Shown here: piece by piece, positions 27,413-36,173 of the stretch
Layout: every line of letters starts with the position of its first letter
How positions within the stretch are numbered: position 1 is the stretch's first letter
NCBI RefSeq assembly: GCF_003667825.1
Contig: NZ_CP033043.1
Span: 931,001-995,000, forward strand
Direction of reading: 5' to 3'
DNA: 64,000 bases
From: Metabacillus litoralis
GTDB taxonomy: Bacteria; Bacillota; Bacilli; Bacillales; Bacillaceae
The notes under the pieces: generated by a model
Told to the model about the DNA's origin: nothing
Seen by the model: only the letters and a program-made list of their open reading frames with translations
Database searches by the model: none
Position numbers and translations under genes: made by a program

Positions 27413-27456
27413 TTTGCATGTCAATGCTAAAGTTTAATCAAAATGGAGGAATATAC

Positions 27457-28035
27457 ATGAATTTGCCGAATAAAATTACCATTTCAAGGATTCTTTTAAT
27501 ACCAGTTTTTATGGTTATAATGTTAGTCCCATTTAATTGGGGGGAATTAACGTTTGGTTCAGAATCAATCTTAACAACTCATTTTGTAGGAGCTATTCTA
27601 TTTATTGTTGCATCAACAACTGATTGGATTGATGGTTATTATGCAAGGAAATTGAATCAAGTGACGAATCTAGGGAAATTTCTGGATCCATTAGCAGACA
27701 AGCTACTCGTGTCAGCAGCTCTAATTATATTAGTGGATTTGGGAGCTGCACCCTCCTGGATGGTTATTCTTATTATAAGTCGAGAATTTGCAGTAACCGG
27801 TCTTCGCCTTGTGTTAGCGGGAGAAGGTGAGGTAGTGGCAGCCAACATGTTAGGGAAAATCAAGACATGGACGCAAATTATTGCCATTTCAGCTTTATTA
27901 CTTCACAACTTACCATTCGAATTTATGAACATTCCGTTTGCTACAATTTCTTTATGGGTTGCAACATTCTTTACTGTTTATTCTGGTTGGGACTACTTCA
28001 TTAAAAATAAACAAGCCTTTGTAAATTCTAAGTAA
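27457..28035 (+). CDS. pgsA: CDP-diacylglycerol-glycerol-3-phosphate phosphatidyltransferase
   Basis: Makes phosphatidylglycerol phosphate in the membrane, the committed step to phosphatidylglycerol and cardiolipin. The 192-residue product has about five to six membrane segments and the full CDP-alcohol phosphotransferase motif DxxDGxxARx8GxxxDxxxD (starting DWIDGYYAR, ending FLDPLAD). ATG at 27457 follows GGAGG; an earlier ATG at 27418 lies inside the hairpin region and is unlikely. The gene is followed after 12 bases by cinA. Confidence 0.95.
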   Translation: MNLPNKITISRILLIPVFMVIMLVPFNWGELTFGSESILTTHFVGAILFIVASTTDWIDGYYARKLNQVTNLGKFLDPLADKLLVSAALIILVDLGAAPSWMVILIISREFAVTGLRLVLAGEGEVVAANMLGKIKTWTQIIAISALLLHNLPFEFMNIPFATISLWVATFFTVYSGWDYFIKNKQAFVNSK

Positions 28036-28047
28036 GGGGGATTGTTC

Positions 28048-29298
28048 ATGAATATAAGAACAGAGATTATCGCCGTTGGTTCGGAGTTGCTTTTAGGTCA
28101 AATAGTAAACTCTAACGCTCAATTTTTATCACAAGAGTTAGCTGAACTTGGCTTGAGTGTATATTATCATACCGTAGTAGGAGATAACCCTTCCCGTCTA
28201 GAATCAGCAATTAACATTGCAAAGGAACGTTCTAATGTTATCATTTTTACTGGAGGCCTCGGTCCGACTAAGGATGATTTAACAAAAGAAACAATTTCAA
28301 AAGTGTTAGGAAGAGAGCTAACGTTTGATGTGGAAGCTTTAGAAAGTATCGAACGTTATTTTACTCAAACAAAACGTATCATGTCTGAAAATAATAAAAA
28401 ACAAGCATTGGTTATTGATGGCTCCTACATTTTAAAAAATGACTATGGTATGGCTCCTGGAATGGCTGTTGATATTGACGGAATGATTTATATGCTATTG
28501 CCAGGCCCACCTAGTGAAATGAAGCCAATGTTTGAGAATTATGGAAAAGAATATTTCCAAACAAAACTAGGTTTTCAAGATAAAATTATTTCACGTGTTT
28601 TAAGATATTTTGGAATTGGTGAATCCCAGCTTGAAACAGATATACATGATATTATTGATGAACAAACAAATCCGACAATTGCTCCTCTGGCAGCGGATGG
28701 AGAAGTAACATTAAGACTTACAGCGAAGCATAAGGATGAACATATTGCACAAAAACTCCTTGATCAAACAGAGAAAAGAATTAATGACCGTGTAGGTGAG
28801 TTTTTCTATGGTTATGAACAGACAACCCTTGTTCATGAATTAAATAAACTTTTGATGAAAAAAGGGAAAACAATTTCTGCAGCTGAAAGTTTAACAGGTG
28901 GAATGTTTTCAGAGTACATGACATCTTTAGATGGTGCTTCCCAAATTTTTAAAGGTAGTATTGTTTCTTATACAAATGAAGTGAAAGAGCAAATATTGAA
29001 GGTGCAAAAACGTACCCTTGAACAATTTGGTGCAGTTAGCGAGGAATGTGCAAGGGAAATGGCTGAGCAAATCCGAAAGCTCTCTAAAAGTGATATAGGC
29101 ATTAGTTTTACAGGTGCTGCAGGACCAGAACCACATGAGGGGCAGCCTGTAGGGACAGTTTTTATTGCCATTTCTATGGGTGATCAGGAATCCAATGTTT
29201 TTAAACTGAATCTAGCTGGATCTAGAAAGGGAATTCGTGTTCGCTCGGTAAAGTATGGATGTCATTATTTAGTCAAACTATTAAACGAAATTGAATGA
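28048..29298 (+). CDS. cinA: CinA, competence/damage-inducible protein (NMN amidohydrolase family)
   Basis: A 416-residue two-domain protein. The N-terminal MoCF/MPT-binding-like domain opens [21 protein letters not shown] and has [11 protein letters not shown]. The C-terminal CinA domain, related to nicotinamide-nucleotide amidase, has [13 protein letters not shown] and [20 protein letters not shown] at 28048 follows AAGGGGG; a TTG at 28042 is too close. In B. subtilis cinA lies just before recA and is competence-induced together with it. Here a terminator and a separate LexA-controlled promoter come between. Confidence 0.94.
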   Translation: MNIRTEIIAVGSELLLGQIVNSNAQFLSQELAELGLSVYYHTVVGDNPSRLESAINIAKERSNVIIFTGGLGPTKDDLTKETISKVLGRELTFDVEALESIERYFTQTKRIMSENNKKQALVIDGSYILKNDYGMAPGMAVDIDGMIYMLLPGPPSEMKPMFENYGKEYFQTKLGFQDKIISRVLRYFGIGESQLETDIHDIIDEQTNPTIAPLAADGEVTLRLTAKHKDEHIAQKLLDQTEKRINDRVGEFFYGYEQTTLVHELNKLLMKKGKTISAAESLTGGMFSEYMTSLDGASQIFKGSIVSYTNEVKEQILKVQKRTLEQFGAVSEECAREMAEQIRKLSKSDIGISFTGAAGPEPHEGQPVGTVFIAISMGDQESNVFKLNLAGSRKGIRVRSVKYGCHYLVKLLNEIE

Positions 29299-29305
29299 TA
29301 TAATG

Positions 29306-29353
29306 AAGTCTGTTAAGCACTAATCTAGTATTAGACATTTGCTTAGCAGTCTT
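29306..29353 (+). terminator. Terminator between cinA and recA
   Basis: Imperfect long stem (TCTGTTAAGCA with TGCTTAGCAG) containing an inner CTAAT / ATTAG stem, followed by seven T residues. Some cinA transcripts would end here. Confidence 0.75.
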
Positions 29354-29515
29354 TTTTTCTATGAAGAAAAGAGTCTGTTTTTGTTGTGAAAATCAACAAA
29401 CTGTCTGAAAACAAGTGAAATTTAAAAATAAAACTCACTTACTATCTAAAATTCACTTTTTCTATATATAAAAAAGTAGATATATAGTGACTTTAAAACA
29501 TTAAAATAAAATAAT

Positions 29516-29529
29516 CGAATAAATGTTCG
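29516..29529 (+). promoter_or_regulatory. LexA (SOS) operator of recA
   Basis: CGAATAAATGTTCG matches the Bacillus LexA (DinR) consensus CGAACnnnnGTTCG at nine of ten fixed positions. It ends nine bases before the -35 element of the recA promoter. The 3' end of lexA lies at the other end of this window. Confidence 0.9.
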
Positions 29530-29537
29530 CTTTTTAC

Positions 29538-29566
29538 TTGGCAAACAAGATAAAAACAGGTATATT
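29538..29566 (+). promoter_or_regulatory. Sigma-A promoter of recA
   Basis: TTGGCA, 17 bases, TATATT. This lies immediately downstream of the LexA operator and about 30 bases before the recA start codon. Confidence 0.75.
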
Positions 29567-29597
29567 TATTATAGATGAACTTTAAGGAGGAAATTTT

Positions 29598-30638
29598 GTG
29601 AGTGATCGTCAAGCTGCCTTAGATATGGCGTTAAAACAAATAGAGAAGCAATTCGGTAAAGGATCTATTATGAAATTAGGAGAGCAAACAGATCGAAAGG
29701 TATCAACTGTTCCAAGTGGTTCATTAGCACTTGATACTGCTTTAGGTATAGGTGGGTATCCTCGTGGTAGAATCATAGAAATCTATGGTCCTGAAAGCTC
29801 TGGTAAAACAACTGTTGCACTACATGCCATCGCTGAGGTTCAACAGCAAGGTGGTCAAGCAGCATTTATTGATGCTGAACACGCACTTGACCCTGTATAT
29901 GCACAAAAACTTGGTGTAAACATCGATGAATTACTACTTTCACAACCTGATACTGGTGAACAGGCACTAGAAATTGCAGAAGCTCTTGTACGAAGTGGCG
30001 CCGTTGATATTTTAGTTATTGACTCGGTTGCAGCGTTAGTACCTAAAGCTGAAATTGAAGGTGAGATGGGTGATTCACATGTCGGTCTTCAAGCAAGACT
30101 GATGTCTCAAGCATTACGTAAATTATCAGGTGCTATAAATAAATCTAAAACAATTGCTATTTTCATTAACCAAATTCGCGAAAAAGTAGGCGTGATGTTC
30201 GGAAACCCTGAGACAACTCCAGGTGGTCGTGCTTTAAAATTCTATTCTTCTGTTCGTTTAGAAGTTCGCCGTGCTGAAACACTTAAACAAGGTAATGATA
30301 TGGTCGGAAATAAAACTAAAATTAAAGTAGTTAAAAATAAGGTGGCACCTCCTTTCAAAGTAGCAGAAGTTGATATTATGTACGGTGAAGGAATTTCAAA
30401 AGAAGGCGAAATTATCGATATGGGTTCGGATTTGGATATTGTTCAAAAGAGCGGTTCTTGGTATTCGTATAATGAAGAACGTTTAGGTCAAGGTCGAGAA
30501 AATGCCAAACAATTCCTAAAGGAAAACCCTGAAATACGTTTAGAAATACAAGGTAAAATCCGTAAACATTATGGTCTAGACGAAGAAGTTACTGCACCAG
30601 ATGAAAGTCAAGAAGAGATGAATTTATTAGGGGAATAA
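29598..30638 (+). CDS. recA: RecA recombinase
   Basis: The 346-residue RecA protein coats single-stranded DNA, drives strand exchange and triggers LexA self-cleavage. Walker A GPESSGKT lies at residues 64-71; also present are [11 protein letters not shown], the loop-1 [16 protein letters not shown] region and the loop-2 [22 protein letters not shown] region (named here as two short parts, [14 protein letters not shown] and NPETTPGG). The acidic C-terminal tail ends [11 protein letters not shown] start after AAGGAGGA. No intein. Its terminator is immediately followed by a group II intron. Confidence 0.98.
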   Translation: MSDRQAALDMALKQIEKQFGKGSIMKLGEQTDRKVSTVPSGSLALDTALGIGGYPRGRIIEIYGPESSGKTTVALHAIAEVQQQGGQAAFIDAEHALDPVYAQKLGVNIDELLLSQPDTGEQALEIAEALVRSGAVDILVIDSVAALVPKAEIEGEMGDSHVGLQARLMSQALRKLSGAINKSKTIAIFINQIREKVGVMFGNPETTPGGRALKFYSSVRLEVRRAETLKQGNDMVGNKTKIKVVKNKVAPPFKVAEVDIMYGEGISKEGEIIDMGSDLDIVQKSGSWYSYNEERLGQGRENAKQFLKENPEIRLEIQGKIRKHYGLDEEVTAPDESQEEMNLLGE

Positions 30639-30648
30639 GCATTTAATT

Positions 30649-30676
30649 AAGGGGCGTTTTGCCCCTTTTTTATTTT
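30649..30676 (+). terminator. recA intrinsic terminator and intron target site
   Basis: AAGGGGC / GCCCCTT stem with a short GTTT loop, then TTTTTATTTT. The intron begins at the very next base, the preferred target of class C group II introns. Confidence 0.93.
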
Positions 30677-32537
30677 GTGTGCCAGGCATGTTCATCAACT
30701 AGACGGTGAAAGTCCGTTATGGGCGTCGGGATAGCGAACCATTAGTCGAAGGCAAGGGTGTCCATGGCGACATGGAATCTGAAGGAAGCCCTAGGCAAAT
30801 CCTTGGTCTGAGGTATACGAATCACATTAGAGGTCGTTATTTTAGGACGAGTTTGCAAAACAAAACAAAGTCCAAAATATCCTCGGTAGAATAGCGATAA
30901 ATGTGGCAGATATATGAGGAGAAAGTGGATGAACTTACCCTGGGAGATCTCTTAGGCACCCTTTAAAATAGGAACTTACATAGTGATATGTAACTGAACT
31001 AAGAGAAGTCAGCTGAAGTCGTAGTACCATCTAACGATGGGAAGGACGGAACGAAAGGAGGAACCCTGTTAGAGTAACATGACAAGGAAACAAAGACACA
31101 GCCAACCATTAGATGACTAAAGATAGAGGTGATACTCGGAAAGTAAGAGTCTATCTTTAGAGTGGAGTTATCCTTGTGCAATCTCAAGAACATGGGAGCC
31201 AATATGAAATCAGATAAAACATTAATTGAACAAATTCTCGATAGAGATAATCTAAACTCTGCCTTCAAGAAGGTTAAGAAGAACAAAGGAGCAGCAGGTG
31301 TCGATGCGAAAGATGTAGAAGCTACTCGCCTTTATCTGAAGGAAAATGGGCTAGAGATTATCCACTTAGCGAGAGAAGGAAAATACAAGCCTCAACCAGT
31401 TAGAAGGGTAGAGATACCAAAATCAAATGGCGGAAAAAGAAAACTAGGAATCCCCACTGTGACGGACCGAGTGATTCAACAAGCAGTCGTTCAAAAGTTA
31501 ACTCCTATCTTTGAAAAGCAATTCAGCGAATATAGTTATGGTTTCCGTCCTAATAGAAGTGCCCATCAAGCAATTGAACAGGCAAGAAGTTACATTGAGG
31601 AAGGTTATACGTATGTGGTGGACATCGACTTGGAGAAATTCTTTGACAAAGTGCAACACGACAAACTAATGGCACTAATCGCAAAGACGATTGATGACAA
31701 GCCAACCTTGAAACTAATTCGAAGATTTCTACAAGCTGGGATCATGGAAAACGGTGTGGTGACAGTAAATAGAGAAGGCACACCACAAGGTGGTCCATTA
31801 AGTCCACTACTTAGTAACATTATTCTAAATGAATTGGATAAGGAACTTGAGAAACGAGGACACAGATTCGTCCGGTATGCGGACGACTGTAACATCTACG
31901 TTAAAAGCATAAAAGCTGGAGAACGAGTTAAGGTCGGGGTAACTCAATTTATTGAAAGAAAGCTTAAACTAAGGGTAGATGAGGAAAAGAGTGCAGTGGG
32001 AAAGCCGAACGCACGTGTATTCTTAGGGGTGAGCTTCTACCGAAAGAAAACGAGAGTATACGTGCCAATAAAGTCGAAGGAAAGATTCGAAATGAAATTA
32101 AAGAAGCTAACGAATCGTAATTGGGGAGTAAGTATGGAATTTCGGATTATGAAGATAAATCAACTCATTCAAGGCTGGGGCAACTATTTTAAAGTGGGAG
32201 ACATAAAGAAATACGCAGAAAAGATAGATGCCCATACAAGACGCAGATTAAGAGCGTGTAGATGGAAAGAGTGGAAGAAACCGAAAACAAGATACAAAAA
32301 CCTGATTAAACTCGGTGTCTCAAAAGACAAGGCAAAAAGATGCGCCAATTCAAGGAAGAAATATTGGCGCATCTCCAAAAGCCCTCAACTAGATTTTGCC
32401 TTAAACAATGAATATTGGCAAAAGTTAGGCTTAAAATCTTTATATAATGTGATTTCATAAACTTTCGAACCGCCGTATACGGATCCGTACGTACGGTGGT
32501 GTGAGAGGTCGGCGCCGTGAGGTGCCTCCTACTCGAT
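30677..32537 (+). mobile_element. Group II intron, bacterial class C-like, with maturase
   Basis: The 5' end GTGTG fits the GUGYG consensus and follows the terminator T-run of recA. About 500 bases of structured RNA (domains I-IV start) precede the maturase gene. After the gene, domain V is visible at 32466-32500: an 8-bp stem ACCGCCGT / ACGGTGGT, a bulge and a distal TACG / CGTA hairpin. The catalytic-triad position carries CGC, the form seen in class C. Domain VI follows (GAG-AGG...CCT-A-CTC, 32503-32534) with an unpaired A as branch point. The 3' end is within about two bases of 32537. Class, target and compact maturase agree. Confidence 0.9.
31204..32460 (+). CDS. Group II intron reverse transcriptase/maturase
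   Basis: The open frame runs from a GTG at 31162, but ATG 31204 has GGGAG six bases before it and gives MKSDKTLIEQILDRDNLN, so about 418 residues are preferred. The reverse-transcriptase domain has the GAAGVD start, the SYGFRPNRSAHQAI motif, PQGGPLSPLLSN and the catalytic YADD near residue 225. The maturase (X) domain follows with INQLIQGWGNYF. There is no HNH endonuclease domain after it, as expected for class C elements, which use single-stranded or terminator DNA. The frame is intact, so the intron may be active. It is encoded in domain IV of the intron. Confidence 0.95.
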   Translation: MKSDKTLIEQILDRDNLNSAFKKVKKNKGAAGVDAKDVEATRLYLKENGLEIIHLAREGKYKPQPVRRVEIPKSNGGKRKLGIPTVTDRVIQQAVVQKLTPIFEKQFSEYSYGFRPNRSAHQAIEQARSYIEEGYTYVVDIDLEKFFDKVQHDKLMALIAKTIDDKPTLKLIRRFLQAGIMENGVVTVNREGTPQGGPLSPLLSNIILNELDKELEKRGHRFVRYADDCNIYVKSIKAGERVKVGVTQFIERKLKLRVDEEKSAVGKPNARVFLGVSFYRKKTRVYVPIKSKERFEMKLKKLTNRNWGVSMEFRIMKINQLIQGWGNYFKVGDIKKYAEKIDAHTRRRLRACRWKEWKKPKTRYKNLIKLGVSKDKAKRCANSRKKYWRISKSPQLDFALNNEYWQKLGLKSLYNVIS

Positions 32538-32979
32538 TATTTTAAAAAATAATGTGAAATTTGTCTAAATACATATGGATTATAGAATTTTATTAGTAAG
32601 AAAACGATAAATAATCTTTGCATAAAATATTGTGACATAATTCTACAAAAATCATCCTTTTTCGCTAGTTATCACAAAGGTCATGGAAATAAGATTGAAC
32701 AAAATGCTTAGAAACATTATAATGACAGGCTTGACAAGAAAAATTCACAGATTTACAATTGAGATGTATATTTTACAATTTTGTAGAATGATGATTGAAG
32801 CATTTTGAAAGCCGAAAATGTTGGTACTTGAAAAAGTCTTATGTCAAATAGTTTAAAGACGCAAGGTTCAACATGAAAACAAAGCTTTGTGCTGTATGTT
32901 GACAACTTATAATTGAACAATGTACATGCCGACACTTTAATCTAGAAAAAACAAGTTCATAGCAAGAGGAGGTGTAATA
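32538..32979 (+). other. Intergenic region between intron and rny
   Basis: No gene is supported. It contains the rny promoter (listed separately) and a second TTGACA near 32897 that lacks a good -10. The untranslated leader from the main promoter would be about 210 bases, with a small ACAAAGCTTTGT palindrome inside. Confidence 0.5.
32731..32759 (+). promoter_or_regulatory. Sigma-A promoter of rny
   Basis: TTGACA, exactly 17 bases, TACAAT (one mismatch from TATAAT). Confidence 0.75.
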
Positions 32980-34542
32980 ATGGACGTAGTATCAATAATC
33001 ATCTCCATTTTGCTTGGCCTAATCGTCGGTGCAGTTGTTGGCTATTTTGTTCGTAAGTCTATTGCCGAAGCAAAAATTGCTGGTGCTAGTAATGCAGCGG
33101 AGCAAATTCTTGAAGAAGCAAAGCGTGATGCTGAGGCTACTAAAAAGGAAGCGCTTCTTGAAGCGAAAGATGAAATTCATAAGCTCCGCACAGATGCAGA
33201 ACAGGAAGTTCGTGAGAGAAGAAACGAGCTTCAAAAACAAGAAAATCGCTTATTACAAAAAGAAGAGAATCTGGATCGTAAGGATGAGTCTTTAGATAAA
33301 CGTGAAGCGATGCTAGAGAGAAAAGAAGGTTCTCTTAATGAAAGACAACAGCATATTGAAGAGATGGAAAGCAAAGTGGACGAGGTTGTGCGTAAACAGC
33401 AAACAGAGCTTGAGCGCATATCTAGCCTTACAAGAGATGAAGCAAGAGGAATAATTCTTGAAAAGGTAGAAAATGAACTCACACATGATATCGCTGTAAT
33501 GATCAAAGAAAGCGAAAATCGTGCTAAAGAAGAAGCTGACAAGAAAGCGAAAGAAATCCTGTCACTTGCTATTCAACGATGTGCGGCAGATCATGTAGCT
33601 GAAACTACTGTTTCTGTTGTTAATCTTCCAAATGATGAAATGAAAGGTCGTATTATTGGACGTGAGGGACGTAATATTCGTACGTTAGAAACATTAACGG
33701 GGATAGACCTTATCATTGATGATACACCTGAGGCAGTGATCCTGTCAGGTTTTGATCCAATTCGACGTGAAACGGCAAGAATTGCCTTAGACAAGCTTGT
33801 TCAAGATGGTCGTATTCACCCAGCACGTATTGAAGAGATGGTTGAGAAATCTCGTCGTGAAGTGGATGAATATATTCGTGAAATTGGAGAACAAACAACG
33901 TTCGAAGTTGGAGTTCATGGGCTTCATCCTGACTTGATCAAGATTCTTGGTCGATTGAAATTTAGAACAAGTTACGGTCAAAATGTTTTGAAGCACTCTA
34001 TGGAAGTTGCGTTCTTATCAGGATTAATGGCTGCTGAGCTTGGAGAAGATGAATTACTGGCAAAACGAGCTGGTTTACTTCATGATATTGGAAAAGCTAT
34101 AGACCATGAAGTTGAAGGTAGTCATGTGGAAATTGGTGTAGAACTTGCGACAAAGTATAAAGAGCATCCTGTTGTCATTAACAGCATTGCATCACACCAT
34201 GGTGACACAGAACCTACATCGATTATTGCGGTTATTGTGGCAGCTGCTGATGCATTATCTGCAGCAAGACCAGGTGCACGTAGTGAAACACTAGAAAATT
34301 ATATTCGTCGACTAGAAAAGCTTGAAGAAATATCTGAATCTTACGAAGGTGTTGAGAAATCATTTGCCATTCAGGCTGGCCGTGAGGTTCGTATCATGGT
34401 TAAACCTGATAGCATTGATGACTTACAAGCACATCGCTTAGCAAGAGATATTCGAAAACGAATTGAAGAAGAGCTCGATTATCCGGGTCATATAAAAGTT
34501 ACTGTGATTCGTGAAACAAGAGCTGTTGAATACGCAAAATAA
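32980..34542 (+). CDS. rny: Ribonuclease Y
   Basis: The 520-residue membrane-anchored endoribonuclease starts bulk mRNA decay in Bacillus. One N-terminal membrane segment (residues about 3-24) is followed by a long Lys/Glu/Arg coiled coil to about residue 205. A KH domain ([17 protein letters not shown]) and an HD domain with [12 protein letters not shown] follow, then the conserved C-terminal [14 protein letters not shown] start with an AGAGGAGGTG site. In B. subtilis it follows recA (formerly ymdA); here the intron lies between. RicA (YmcA, in this window) modulates it. Confidence 0.97.
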   Translation: MDVVSIIISILLGLIVGAVVGYFVRKSIAEAKIAGASNAAEQILEEAKRDAEATKKEALLEAKDEIHKLRTDAEQEVRERRNELQKQENRLLQKEENLDRKDESLDKREAMLERKEGSLNERQQHIEEMESKVDEVVRKQQTELERISSLTRDEARGIILEKVENELTHDIAVMIKESENRAKEEADKKAKEILSLAIQRCAADHVAETTVSVVNLPNDEMKGRIIGREGRNIRTLETLTGIDLIIDDTPEAVILSGFDPIRRETARIALDKLVQDGRIHPARIEEMVEKSRREVDEYIREIGEQTTFEVGVHGLHPDLIKILGRLKFRTSYGQNVLKHSMEVAFLSGLMAAELGEDELLAKRAGLLHDIGKAIDHEVEGSHVEIGVELATKYKEHPVVINSIASHHGDTEPTSIIAVIVAAADALSAARPGARSETLENYIRRLEKLEEISESYEGVEKSFAIQAGREVRIMVKPDSIDDLQAHRLARDIRKRIEEELDYPGHIKVTVIRETRAVEYAK

Positions 34543-34572
34543 AGTGGTGCAGAAATGCGCCACTTTATTTTT
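34540..34572 (+). terminator. Intrinsic terminator after rny
   Basis: AAAGTGGTGC / GCGCCACTTT stem (one G-U pair), small loop and T-rich tail; it begins at the stop codon. Confidence 0.85.
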
Positions 34573-34668
34573 GCTCAATTTTGTGTAACACTAAATCTAT
34601 GAACGACGGATCCTGTGTGAGTTCAACAAAAAAAGTCTAGACAGTAAGATGAGAGAAAGGAAGTACAT

Positions 34669-35463
34669 ATGAAAATTTTATTTATAGGTGATGTGTTTGG
34701 TTCACCTGGTAGAGATATGATTAAAGAGTACCTACCTAAACTGAAAACAAAATATCAGCCACATGCTATTATTATTAATGGAGAAAATGCTGCACATGGA
34801 AGAGGGATTACAGAAAAGATGTATCAGCAGTTTATTCAAGCTGGTGCCCATGTCATTACAATGGGGAATCACACTTGGGATAATCGTGAAATTTTTGAAT
34901 TTATCGATAAAGCACCTAATATGATTCGCCCTGCGAACTTTCCAGAAAATAATCCTGGAAAAGGAATGGTATATGTAAATGTTGCAGGAAAAGAGATAGC
35001 TGTAATCAATTTGCAAGGCCGTGCATTTTTGCCACCTTCTGATTGTCCATTTAAAAAGGCTGATGAGCTAATTGAACAAGCCAAAAAGCGTACATCTATT
35101 ATTTTTGTTGATTTTCATGCAGAAGCAACTAGTGAGAAACAGGCAATGGGCTGGTATTTAGACGGGCGTGCATCAGTTGTTGTTGGGACGCATACGCATG
35201 TTCAAACAGCTGATGATAGAGTTTTAGACAAAGGAACAGCGTATATTACAGATGTTGGTATGACTGGGCCTTATGATGGCATATTAGGCGTAGATAAAGA
35301 AATGATTTTAAAACGATTTCTTACAGGTCTACCTGTTCGTCATGATGTGGCTAATGGTAGAACCCAATTAAGTGGCATTGTGGTTGATATTAACGATAAA
35401 ACGGGCAAGGCTACAAAAATTGAAAGAATTCTTATTAATGATGATCATATGTTTTTTGAATAG
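34669..35463 (+). CDS. ymdB: YmdB phosphodiesterase
   Basis: A 264-residue calcineurin-like phosphodiesterase of the YmdB family; the B. subtilis homologue hydrolyses 2',3'-cyclic nucleotides and affects biofilm and late adaptive expression (literature). The metal-binding segments are visible: GDVFGSPGR at the start, NGENAAHGRG, MGNHTWDNRE, FHAEATSEKQA and GTHTHVQTAD. ATG start, AAAGGAAG site. It has a terminator before it and a sporulation promoter region after it, so it is probably its own unit. Confidence 0.95.
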   Translation: MKILFIGDVFGSPGRDMIKEYLPKLKTKYQPHAIIINGENAAHGRGITEKMYQQFIQAGAHVITMGNHTWDNREIFEFIDKAPNMIRPANFPENNPGKGMVYVNVAGKEIAVINLQGRAFLPPSDCPFKKADELIEQAKKRTSIIFVDFHAEATSEKQAMGWYLDGRASVVVGTHTHVQTADDRVLDKGTAYITDVGMTGPYDGILGVDKEMILKRFLTGLPVRHDVANGRTQLSGIVVDINDKTGKATKIERILINDDHMFFE

Positions 35464-35621
35464 CAATTAACATAAATGATTGAAAGAAATGAGAGTGGGA
35501 GACGAACGGGTGGGAATATTGTTGATCTATTGTCATTAAGGAATACACTTCATTCAGACGATTCTTCAAATTACATAATGTAGCATAACATTTAGAATTT
35601 TTCGAAATAATGTGCGAACAA

Positions 35622-35649
35622 GCAGGAATATTTTCCAACTCTAGTGAAT
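35622..35649 (+). promoter_or_regulatory. Sigma-H promoter of spoVS
   Basis: GCAGGAATA (35622-35630), 12 bases, AGTGAAT (35643-35649). This fits the sigma-H pattern RnAGGAwWW-N11-12-RnnGAAT at every fixed position. spoVS is a known sigma-H gene in B. subtilis. Confidence 0.85.
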
Positions 35650-35678
35650 ATAGTATCAATGGATATATAACTAACACT

Positions 35679-35712
35679 GTTTAAAAGGAATGTTGGGGAG
35701 CTCCTTTTAAAC
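35679..35712 (+). other. Perfect 11-bp hairpin in the spoVS leader
   Basis: GTTTAAAAGGA / TCCTTTTAAAC around a 12-base loop, with no T-run after it. It lies downstream of the sigma-H promoter, so it would be in the spoVS leader RNA, about 65 bases before the start. Confidence 0.6.
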
Positions 35713-35778
35713 AAGATATGCCAATGATTGTTCTAATGAACACTCAAGGATTCATTGAAAATGAAGGGGGAACTAGAA

Positions 35779-36039
35779 ATGGAAATATTAAAGGTTTCAG
35801 CAAAGTCAAATCCTAATTCAGTCGCTGGTGCATTAGCTGGAGTATTAAGAGAAAGAGGTGCAGCTGAAATTCAAGCAATTGGTGCTGGTGCTCTTAATCA
35901 GGCAGTGAAAGCTGTAGCAATTGCTAGAGGCTTTGTTGCTCCAAGTGGTGTTGATTTAATATGTATTCCTGCTTTTACGGATATTCAAATAGACGGAGAA
36001 GAACGTACAGCTATTAAACTCATTGTGGAGCCAAGATAA
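35779..36039 (+). CDS. spoVS: Stage V sporulation protein S
   Basis: The 86-residue SpoVS protein is an Alba-like fold and is nearly invariant in Bacillus; it starts MEILKVSAKSNPNSVAGALA and ends AIKLIVEPR. It is needed for septation and coat-related steps in sporulation. ATG at 35779 follows AAGGGGG. A TTG at 35755 would add eight residues and overlap that ribosome site, so it is rejected. Single-gene unit with a sigma-H promoter and a strong terminator. Confidence 0.97.
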   Translation: MEILKVSAKSNPNSVAGALAGVLRERGAAEIQAIGAGALNQAVKAVAIARGFVAPSGVDLICIPAFTDIQIDGEERTAIKLIVEPR

Positions 36040-36073
36040 GCTTCATTCATGATGGAAGAGTTGTAGGTAACAT

Positions 36074-36115
36074 AGGGGTTTGACTCAATAGGAGTCAAAC
36101 CCTGTTTTTTTTTTT
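36074..36115 (+). terminator. Intrinsic terminator after spoVS
   Basis: AGGGGTTTGACTC / GAGTCAAACCCT stem with a 5-base loop, then about 12 T residues. Confidence 0.93.
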
Positions 36116-36173
36116 ACATTGTATCCTATTAATAGATTAAACTAGTCTAACGTACGAGAGGAGAAGATCATAC

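Larger units (their letters stand above)
35464..35778 (+). other. Intergenic region between ymdB and spoVS
   Basis: No gene is supported. It contains the sigma-H promoter and a perfect hairpin, both listed separately; the rest shows nothing recognisable. Confidence 0.5.

Noticed and set aside
29299..29515. A ComK box before recA
   Set aside because: Two AAAA/TTTT-rich strings are present, but none shows the AAAAN5TTTT pair with the required spacing clearly enough to claim.
30706..30894. Possible 62-codon ORF upstream of the maturase
   Set aside because: It lies in the structured domain I RNA of the group II intron, has no ribosome site and no protein-like composition.
35435..35677. Minus-strand 80-codon ORF in the ymdB-spoVS gap
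   Set aside because: It covers the sigma-H promoter of spoVS, has no ribosome site and is composed like non-coding AT-rich DNA.
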